Shown piece after piece: positions 1 to 4,171 of a stretch of 10,514 nucleotides of DNA; positions within the stretch are counted from its first letter, which is position 1; each line of letters begins with the position of its first letter. The notes below the pieces were generated by a model. That model worked only from the letters and a program-made list of their open reading frames with translations, was not told the origin of the DNA and ran no database searches. This DNA is from TMED14 sp003444795 (GTDB taxonomy: Bacteria > Bacteroidota > Bacteroidia > Flavobacteriales > Schleiferiaceae). The DNA lies in NCBI GenBank assembly GCA_963978445.1, contig CAXBRT010000055.1, positions 1 to 10,514 on the forward strand, written 5' to 3'. The position numbers were made by a program, and so were the translations under genes.

Positions 1-416
1 CGGGAGCCATTGGCTTCTTCATGGCGCTAGTGGCCAAGAAAGTGGTAGGCGTGGAATCTGTGCCTGAGGCCATCGAAGCCGCTAAGGAAAATGCCCGAGA
101 AAATGGCATTCACAATGCGTATTTTGAAGTAGGTGATATGCGCCACGCCTTCCAAGCGGAGCTCTGGGAGCGCTATGGCCGGCCCTCTGTTCTAGTGACG
201 GATCCCCCTCGTGACGGTATGCACCCGAAAGTGGTGGAGCGATTGCTCGAACTTGAAATACCTCGCATCGTCTATGTCAGCTGCAATTCGGCCACACAGG
301 CGCGCGACCTTGCCCTCCTTCAGGAGAAATACCACGTTTCGGTCGTACAACCGGTGGACATGTTCCCACAAACCCATCATGTGGAGAACATTGCCTTGCT
401 CGAACTCAGAGCCTAA
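1..416 (+). CDS. rlmD: 23S rRNA (uracil-C5)-methyltransferase RlmD/RumA family, C-terminal part
   Basis: The gene is cut by the window edge; the readable frame begins at position 3. The fragment is the Rossmann-fold SAM-dependent methyltransferase half of the TrmA/RumA/RlmD family, which makes 5-methyluridine in RNA (23S rRNA U1939 for RlmD in E. coli). Visible landmarks are GAIGFF (end of the SAM-binding glycine loop), GVESVPEAI (motif II acidic residue), TDPPRDGMHP (motif IV) and YVSCNSATQARDL, which carries the Cys that attacks uracil C6. FPQTHHVENIALLE near the end holds the conserved Glu used as base. The residue after the SCN motif is Ser where the family usually has Pro. It is followed after 4 bases by the next methyltransferase, so an operon is likely. 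RlmD is preferred over TrmA because of the SCN-ATQARDL context; the N-terminal TRAM and Fe-S part that would settle this lies outside. Confidence 0.88.
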   Translation, partial: GAIGFFMALVAKKVVGVESVPEAIEAAKENARENGIHNAYFEVGDMRHAFQAELWERYGRPSVLVTDPPRDGMHPKVVERLLELEIPRIVYVSCNSATQARDLALLQEKYHVSVVQPVDMFPQTHHVENIALLELRA

Positions 417-420
417 CCCC

Positions 421-1020
421 ATGGATTCTGCCTCTTATTGGGACCAACGCTACCTAGAGAATCAAACAGGATGGGACTTGAACGGCCCTACGCCTGCCCT
501 GCAGGCGGCGATTGAAGGCCTACCAAAAACGGCCTTCATCCTGATTCCTGGTTGCGGATTTGGATGGGATGGCGAGGCGCTATGGAAAAAGGGCTACGCG
601 AATGTCTACTTGAGCGATTGGGCACCTTCCGCCAAAACGGCCTACTTGGAGCGCGTTCCCGACTTTCCGCCGGATCAATTCTCCAGCGGGGACTTCTTTG
701 AATGGGCTACGCTCAAAGAAAACCAGGGCAAATTTGATGTGGTACTTGAATGCACCTTCTACTGTGCTATCCCGCCCCAGCGTCGCCTAGACTACGCGGC
801 GGCCATGGCGCAGATCTTGAAACCGGGAGGGCGGCTCATGGGGGTGCTATTTACCTTCCCCTTGACAGAAGCGGGGCCCCCCTTTGGTGGGTCGGTGGAA
901 GAATACCACGACCGGTTTTCCACGCCTTTTGCACTGGAGTCCATGGGAGCCAGTCCGCTAAGCATTCCTCCCAGAGCAGACAAAGAGGTCTTTTTCTGCG
1001 CTAAATTGCAGTCGTTATGA
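421..1020 (+). CDS. TPMT-like SAM-dependent methyltransferase
   Basis: A 199-residue protein of the thiopurine S-methyltransferase-like family: class I SAM methyltransferases that methylate small thiol, selenium or halide nucleophiles in characterised members. The true substrate here is unknown. Seen: an N-terminal YWDQRYLENQTGWD segment and NGPTPAL, typical of the family start; the SAM loop IPGCGFGWD (residues 42-50); an acidic residue after strand 2 (LSDWAP, about 64-69); ECTFYCAIPPQRR (110-122), the family signature around motif IV; and LKPGGRLMG (133-141). The ATG at 421 gives the expected family length. The frame is open further upstream but only as a shadow of the preceding gene. It starts 4 bases after the rRNA methyltransferase, and its stop shares ATGA with the next gene, so the three are probably translated from one mRNA. 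Confidence 0.87.
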   Translation: MDSASYWDQRYLENQTGWDLNGPTPALQAAIEGLPKTAFILIPGCGFGWDGEALWKKGYANVYLSDWAPSAKTAYLERVPDFPPDQFSSGDFFEWATLKENQGKFDVVLECTFYCAIPPQRRLDYAAAMAQILKPGGRLMGVLFTFPLTEAGPPFGGSVEEYHDRFSTPFALESMGASPLSIPPRADKEVFFCAKLQSL

Positions 1021-1517
1021 CGGAACGCACCCTCATCCTTGAACCAGAACGCATTCAACGCGTCATTCATCGAATGGCCTGGCAAATTGTAGAACGTCAC
1101 CTCAATGATGAGGAAGTATACCTTGTGGGCATTAGCAAATCGGGCTATGCACTTGCAGAGCGCCTGCACGCTCAGCTTCAGGGCATCTACACTGGAAAGT
1201 TGGAGCTGGTGGAAATTTCCGTGAACAAGCGCGAACCTGCGGCAGGCCCCACGGAATGCCGCCTAAAACCCAGCGATTTGACGGGCAAGAATGTGGTCGT
1301 CATTGACGATGTTTTGAACACAGGAGCGACCTTGATGTATGCCGTTCACTATTTCCTACCTGCTGCACTCAATCGCATCTCTACGGCCGTGCTCATTGAT
1401 AGAAACTTCAAGAAATACCCCATCAAAGCGGACATAAAAGGCCTCAGCTTGAGCACGAGCCTCCAGGACCGTGTAGAAGTCGACTTCTCGTCACCCGAAG
1501 CCGTTTACTTGGTCTGA
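1017..1517 (+). CDS. PyrR-like phosphoribosyltransferase
   Basis: A 166-residue type I phosphoribosyltransferase resembling PyrR, the uracil phosphoribosyltransferase and pyrimidine attenuation protein of Bacillus. Shared landmarks are ILEPERIQRVIHRMAWQIVER at the N terminus (split: residues 7-17 and 18-27), LVGISKSGYALAERL (36-50), the PRPP-binding loop VVVIDDVLNTGATL (93-106), and AVLIDRNFKKYPIKAD (124-139) followed by a TSLQDRVEV tail. In this phylum such proteins are normally annotated only as phosphoribosyltransferase. I see no pyr genes or attenuator nearby, so a role in RNA-binding regulation is not supported. Its ATG overlaps the preceding stop codon (ATGA, 1017-1020), indicating translational coupling. 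Its 3' end overlaps the convergent aroK by 13 bases, with no terminator between them. Family call is firm; substrate is inferred. Confidence 0.85.
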   Translation: MTERTLILEPERIQRVIHRMAWQIVERHLNDEEVYLVGISKSGYALAERLHAQLQGIYTGKLELVEISVNKREPAAGPTECRLKPSDLTGKNVVVIDDVLNTGATLMYAVHYFLPAALNRISTAVLIDRNFKKYPIKADIKGLSLSTSLQDRVEVDFSSPEAVYLV

Positions 1518-2023
1518 TAGCATTCCAGCAAACGAGCGAGCACATCTTCTTTATCCACCGCTATCCGGCTGTGGCATTCCCCGTAGAAGGCCTGGCGCTC
1601 CATTAAATGCTTTCCAATAAACTCGGCGTAATCATCGAGGTCTACGCCCGACAAAAGAGGCCTTTGGGCACCCGCCTTGAAGCTATCCTGAAGCCTTTTG
1701 GTTAAAAATCCCACAGGCGCATGCAAGTAGACCGTGTGTCCCAGTTGCTTCAATTGGGCCATGTTGTCATAAAAACAAGGCGTTCCGCCTCCCACAGAAA
1801 TAACACCGTCCAAGTCCTTACAGTCCAAAACTGCCTGTTTTTCAAGCTTCCTGAAGGCCAATTCTCCGCGCTCCTGGATGTAGGCCGAAATAGACATTCC
1901 TATTTGACTTTCAAGGATTTGATCCAAGTCGTGCACGGGCAGGTCCATGGCCTTCCCGAGCTTTTGCGCCCAGGTGCTCTTCCCCACCCCCATGTAACCG
2001 ACGAGAAACAAGCGTTTTTGCAT
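1505..2023 (-). CDS. aroK: shikimate kinase
   Basis: A 172-residue shikimate kinase, phosphorylating shikimate with ATP to shikimate 3-phosphate in the chorismate pathway in the cytoplasm. Seen: the Walker A loop GYMGVGKST (residues 9-17); DLD (32-34), whose second Asp binds shikimate; ERGELAFRKLE (51-61) with the substrate-binding Arg58; VGGGTP (77-82); the LID arginine in AQRPLL (Arg121); and MERQAFYGEC with Arg143, the C-terminal substrate arginine. Length is typical of bacterial AroK. The frame stays open 10 codons further upstream (to 2053), but ATG at 2023 aligns with the family start (MQKRLFLVGYMG). The gene stands alone, head-to-head with the tRNA-Lys unit and tail-to-tail overlapping the phosphoribosyltransferase. 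No clear TAnnTTTG promoter was found in the 88 bases upstream. Confidence 0.95.
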   Translation of the reverse strand: MQKRLFLVGYMGVGKSTWAQKLGKAMDLPVHDLDQILESQIGMSISAYIQERGELAFRKLEKQAVLDCKDLDGVISVGGGTPCFYDNMAQLKQLGHTVYLHAPVGFLTKRLQDSFKAGAQRPLLSGVDLDDYAEFIGKHLMERQAFYGECHSRIAVDKEDVLARLLECYQTK

Positions 2024-2079
2024 GCTTAAAATTATTCTAAAAATCATGCCCATTCAGAGGTTCAATTAAAACTTCTCTC

Positions 2080-2087
2080 TATATTTG
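2080..2087 (+). promoter_or_regulatory. TAnnTTTG -7 box of the tRNA-Lys/tRNA-Leu unit
   Basis: TATATTTG matches the Bacteroidota -7 consensus TAnnTTTG. It lies 24 bases before the first base of tRNA-Lys. The 12 bases TATATTTGCACC recur exactly at the tRNA-Val promoter (3307-3318). The -33 region near 2053-2057 has only TTC/CAG and no TTG, so that half is degenerate. The start of transcription inferred from spacing is near 2090. Confidence 0.65.
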
Positions 2088-2111
2088 CACCCTCGTTTCA
2101 AAAACGGGAAT

Positions 2112-2184
2112 GACTCGATAGCTCAGCTGGTAGAGCAATACACTTTTAATGTATGGGTCCTGGGTTCGAATCCCAGTCGAGTCA
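2112..2184 (+). tRNA. tRNA-Lys (anticodon UUU)
   Basis: A complete cloverleaf of 73 nt. The acceptor stem GACTCGA (2112-2118) pairs with TCGAGTC (2177-2183), with discriminator A at 2184. D arm GCTCAGCTGGTAGAGC. Anticodon stem ATACA/TGTAT encloses the loop CTTTTAA, giving anticodon TTT (Lys). T arm CTGGG-TTCGAAT-CCCAG. The 3' CCA is not encoded (CAA follows). It lies 6 bases upstream of tRNA-Leu. Confidence 0.97.
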
Positions 2185-2190
2185 CAAAAT

Positions 2191-2273
2191 GCCCTGGTGG
2201 TGAAATTGGTAGACACGCCATCTTGAGGGGGTGGTGACCTACGGTCGTGCTGGTTCGAGTCCAGTCCAGGGCA
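2191..2273 (+). tRNA. tRNA-Leu (anticodon GAG)
   Basis: A class II tRNA of 83 nt. Acceptor GCCCTGG (2191-2197) pairs with CCAGGGC (2266-2272), with discriminator A at 2273. Anticodon stem CCATC/GGTGG (one T-G pair) holds the loop TTGAGGG, giving anticodon GAG (Leu, codons CUC/CUU). A long variable arm (TGACCTACGGTCG region) and T loop TTCGAGT follow, as expected for Leu. CCA is not encoded (CTA follows). It is probably cotranscribed with tRNA-Lys. Confidence 0.95.
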
Positions 2274-2289
2274 CTAAGAAAACAAAGCA

Positions 2290-2323
2290 AACGCGCTGCA
2301 TTCCATGTAAGCGTGTTTTTTTT
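2290..2323 (+). terminator. rho-independent terminator of the tRNA-Lys/Leu unit
   Basis: AACGCGCT (2290-2297) pairs with AGCGTGTT (2310-2317) with one G-U pair. The helix can continue as GCAT/ATGT around a TCC loop, with one bulged A. It runs directly into eight T's. It sits 17 bases after tRNA-Leu and 39 bases before the msrB start. Confidence 0.82.
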
Positions 2324-2361
2324 GCGCCGAACTTTCTGTGGAGGATTTGCGTTTCTATATC

Positions 2362-2859
2362 GTGAAACATCGTATTCTTGACAGCCTTATTGCCTGTACT
2401 TTGCTGGCCTTTACTTCGTGCCAAGCACAATCCGCATCCACTATGAATGACTCTTTTCCTGTCGTAAAAACTGAAGCTGAGTGGCTCGAGCAGCTTGGCC
2501 CTGAACGCTACAGAATTTTACGCGGAAAGGGAACCGAGTATCCTGGAACCGGAGAATACGACAAGCACTTTCAGACAGGCACATACGCCTGCGCAGGCTG
2601 CGGAACGGTCCTGTTTACCTCAGACAGTAAGTTTGATGCGCATTGCGGTTGGCCCAGTTTTGACCAAGAAGCTTCTGAAGGCGTGGTGGCAGAAAAGCGC
2701 GATGTATCCCACGGCATGATTCGGACAGAGATCCTCTGCAAAAACTGCGGAGGACATTTGGGCCATGTATTCAACGACGGCCCTACCGATACGGGATTGC
2801 GCTACTGCGTGAATAGCCTGAGCTTAACGTTTGAGGAAGACGTTAGCGAGAACGAATAA
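2362..2859 (+). CDS. msrB: peptide-methionine (R)-S-oxide reductase MsrB, lipoprotein type
   Basis: Reduces methionine-R-sulfoxide in proteins. Seen in 165 residues: an N-terminal signal ending in a lipobox-like LAFTSC (15-20), which implies export and lipid anchoring at Cys20. Then comes the SelR fold: CAGC (77-80) and CKNC (126-129), the two zinc CxxC pairs; FDAHCGWPSFDQ (91-102) with Cys95, a possible resolving Cys; and GHLGHVFNDGP followed by RYCVNSLSL with catalytic Cys149. The start is a choice. GTG at 2362 gives Lys-His-Arg followed by a hydrophobic stretch, a proper signal peptide. GTG at 2338 adds 8 residues to it. ATG at 2443 would give a cytosolic enzyme without the signal. The continuous coding sense of the lipoprotein signal favours 2362. 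No Shine-Dalgarno sequence at normal spacing is present, as usual in this phylum. Envelope MsrB proteins repair oxidised exported proteins (inference). Confidence 0.92.
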   Translation: MKHRILDSLIACTLLAFTSCQAQSASTMNDSFPVVKTEAEWLEQLGPERYRILRGKGTEYPGTGEYDKHFQTGTYACAGCGTVLFTSDSKFDAHCGWPSFDQEASEGVVAEKRDVSHGMIRTEILCKNCGGHLGHVFNDGPTDTGLRYCVNSLSLTFEEDVSENE

Positions 2860-2889
2860 AATTCGTTTCCCCCTCCCTGCAACTGGGTG

Positions 2890-2897
2890 AATCTTTG
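2890..2897 (+). promoter_or_regulatory. possible -7 box before the small exported protein
   Basis: AATCTTTG differs from TAnnTTTG at the first base only and lies 15 bases before the ATG at 2913. No TTG is found at the -33 position (GTT/TTT near 2865-2868). Weak candidate. Confidence 0.3.
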
Positions 2898-2912
2898 ACG
2901 CATCTTCGTGTC

Positions 2913-3278
2913 ATGAAACGCCCCTTTGCTCTTCTAGCCCTTGGCTCGCTAGCTTTCTGGAGATGCGAGCCTACGATTTACTGTGATCTAGCCTTCCATT
3001 CGGTCGGATTCTCATGGCTCGATACCACCACAACTCCAACACGAATCATACCCGTCGTGGTGGAGACCCAAGATACCCTGACAAACAACTTTACCTCCAT
3101 TTTCCCGGCCTTTACTGTCGTTTCCGACGAGCACCAAAGCTATTTTTTCCAAAAAACCTATCACGTCATGGTGTATGTGCTGGATTCTACCGGAAATATC
3201 CTCATTGATTCACAGTACATTATCACGGCAGATGAATGTCACATCCAAAAAATTTCCGGCCCCGAATATCTTCCATGA
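2913..3278 (+). CDS. small exported protein of unknown function, possible lipoprotein
   Basis: A 121-residue protein whose function I do not recognise. It starts MKRPFALLALGSLAFWRC, a short basic n-region, a hydrophobic core and a Cys at 18, so it is probably exported. FWRC is a poor lipobox, so lipidation is uncertain. The rest is rich in beta-prone and Thr/Val/Tyr residues. The C terminus reads SQYIITADECHIQKISGP, a pattern I associate with small Bacteroidota envelope proteins of unknown function. Cysteines at 18, 24 and 109 could leave a 24-109 disulfide after processing. ATG at 2913 is preferred to TTG at 2895 because it begins the signal peptide directly. It lies 53 bases after msrB with no terminator between, so it may share that transcript or use the weak promoter at 2890. 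It ends 48 bases before tRNA-Val. Confidence 0.68.
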   Translation: MKRPFALLALGSLAFWRCEPTIYCDLAFHSVGFSWLDTTTTPTRIIPVVVETQDTLTNNFTSIFPAFTVVSDEHQSYFFQKTYHVMVYVLDSTGNILIDSQYIITADECHIQKISGPEYLP

Positions 3279-3281
3279 GAG

Positions 3282-3314
3282 TTGCACGGAATTTTGAATT
3301 TGCGCATATATTTG
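3282..3314 (+). promoter_or_regulatory. promoter of tRNA-Val (TTG / TATATTTG)
   Basis: TTG at 3282-3284 (-33 element) and TATATTTG at 3307-3314 (-7 element, full match to TAnnTTTG) are separated by 22 bases, correct Bacteroidota spacing. The expected start of transcription is near 3317, about 10 bases before the tRNA. TATATTTGCACC is identical to the tRNA-Lys promoter. Confidence 0.75.
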
Positions 3315-3326
3315 CACCTCCAAATC

Positions 3327-3404
3327 GGGAGATTAGCTCAGCTGGTTCAGAGCACCTCGTTTACACCGAGGGGGTCGGGGGTTCGAACCCCTCATCTCCC
3401 ACCA
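3327..3404 (+). tRNA. tRNA-Val (anticodon UAC), CCA encoded
   Basis: Acceptor GGGAGAT (3327-3333) pairs with ATCTCCC (3394-3400), discriminator A at 3401, then CCA at 3402-3404. D arm GCTCAGCTGGTTCAGAGC. Anticodon stem CCTCG/CGAGG with loop TTTACAC gives anticodon TAC (Val). T arm around GTTCGAACC. Unlike the Lys and Leu tRNAs in this window, the 3' CCA is present in the gene. Confidence 0.97.
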
Positions 3405-3407
3405 AAG

Positions 3408-3434
3408 AAGCCGCAGGAGACTGCGGCTTTTTTT
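3408..3434 (+). terminator. rho-independent terminator of tRNA-Val
   Basis: A perfect 9-bp stem, AAGCCGCAG (3408-3416) with CTGCGGCTT (3421-3429), encloses a GAGA loop and is followed by a T run to 3434. It begins 4 bases after the encoded CCA. Confidence 0.92.
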
Positions 3435-3457
3435 ATTTTCGTTCTTCACCCCGTTAA

Positions 3458-3811
3458 ATGCAATCAATCATGGGAATCTACCAACGCCTCGCTATCGCCT
3501 CAATTCTTCTGGCAATACTCATCATATACACCTTGAACCCGGACCCAAAACAACATCAGGAGGAGGCGATCGAAAATGGTGTCCTATATCTTGAATCCCA
3601 AGCAGAAAAAGCTGGTTTCTCAGGAAGTCTCGTTTCTTGGGGAAGTACACAACTAGCGGAAATGGCGATAACCGCGGAAAACTTTAAATCCTATGCCCTC
3701 TTTTCAACGGCAGAAATACATGTCGCTGGAATAAAGCGCGGAGAAAGCTTTGGCTGCGCAGGGAAAGTTTGGATTATCTGGGAAGAGATCGAATCAGACG
3801 AAACAAAATAG
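3458..3811 (+). CDS. small membrane-anchored protein of unknown function
   Basis: A 117-residue protein (113 if the second ATG at 3470, MGIYQR, is used). Residues about 11-25 (LAIASILLAILIIYT) form one hydrophobic segment, either an uncleaved membrane anchor or a signal peptide, followed by LNPDP and a soluble domain of about 90 residues. The layout, one N-terminal segment, then an NP-acidic stretch and a C-terminal YALFSTAEIHVAG / GCAGKVWII half, is reminiscent of the DUF4359-type small proteins (short anchor, then a domain with an LFS-type strand and a GIxGxF-like end). I hold that resemblance weakly. Cys100 is the only cysteine. It lies between two terminators (3408-3434 and 3812-3838), so it is a single-gene transcript. 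TATTTTCG at 3434-3441, one mismatch from TAnnTTTG, is a possible promoter. Confidence 0.65.
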   Translation: MQSIMGIYQRLAIASILLAILIIYTLNPDPKQHQEEAIENGVLYLESQAEKAGFSGSLVSWGSTQLAEMAITAENFKSYALFSTAEIHVAGIKRGESFGCAGKVWIIWEEIESDETK

Positions 3812-3838
3812 AAAAGGCGCCCGAGGGCGCCTTTTTTT
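3812..3838. terminator. bidirectional rho-independent terminator
   Basis: AAAAGGCGCC (3812-3821), loop CGAG, GGCGCCTTTT (3826-3835). T's run to 3838 on the + strand, and the A's at 3812-3815 give a T run on the - strand. It begins one base after the stop of the 117-residue gene and lies 20 bases beyond the stop of the convergent 72-residue gene, so it can serve both. Confidence 0.9.
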
Positions 3839-3858
3839 ATCGGTTTGGTGAGTCTTCC

Positions 3859-4077
3859 TTACTTGGATACGCTGTAACCCAAGCTGGTCAGATAGTCGAT
3901 GCGCTCTTGAACCACAGCCTCCTCACGGCGAGTCAATTCCTTAGAAATTGACTTGGTCAAACCTTCCAATTCTTCAGGAGAAAACTTGCCTAAAAATTGG
4001 GAAGCAAAAAGGCTTTTAAGGGTTTTGTTGTTGTTCTGGTTCTCGCGAAAATGTGCTACTAATTGACTGGGAGTCAT
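3859..4077 (-). CDS. 72-residue protein of unknown function
   Basis: I do not recognise this protein. It is 72 residues, soluble, without cysteine, and strongly helical by composition. Residues 1-15 contain SQLVAHFRENQNNNK with a run of Asn. Residues about 31-62 (FSPEELEGLTKSIS then KELTRREEAVVQERI) are charged and heptad-like, compatible with a short coiled coil or helical hairpin. It ends YLTSLGYSVSK. Support for it being real: a full-match TAnnTTTG box 29 bases upstream, an AT-rich intergenic region before it, and a strong terminator 20 bases after it, so it looks like a complete single-gene unit. A small nucleic-acid or protein-binding factor is possible, but that is speculation. Confidence 0.65.
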   Translation of the reverse strand: MTPSQLVAHFRENQNNNKTLKSLFASQFLGKFSPEELEGLTKSISKELTRREEAVVQERIDYLTSLGYSVSK

Positions 4078-4105
4078 TTCTCTAATGTTTAAGGATTTAA
4101 CACCT

Positions 4106-4113
4106 CAAAATTA
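4106..4113 (-). promoter_or_regulatory. -7 box for the 72-residue gene
   Basis: On the - strand this reads TAATTTTG, a full match to TAnnTTTG, giving a start of transcription near 4103 and a leader of about 26 bases. The region upstream (4114-4160) is A/T tracts; no clear TTG is at -33. This 94-base gap (4078-4171) also carries the 3' end of the E1 transcript; I see no hairpin terminator for that gene in it. Confidence 0.55.
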
Positions 4114-4171
4114 AAACAAAATTTTCTGTTTAAAAAAAAATAATCGTTTTTAGTCATTTACACATGGGTAA

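Noticed and set aside
211..420. Upstream open extension of the TPMT-like gene
   Set aside because: It lies wholly inside the rRNA methyltransferase in another frame, and the family start is at 421.
1017..1517. PyrR-type transcription attenuation control of a pyr operon
   Set aside because: No pyrimidine genes or attenuator hairpins nearby; the family resemblance alone does not support it.
4078..4171. A/T-rich gap after E1 as a possible origin or curved-DNA element
   Set aside because: No repeats or DnaA-box-like set; the A/T tracts are explained by an ordinary intergenic promoter region.
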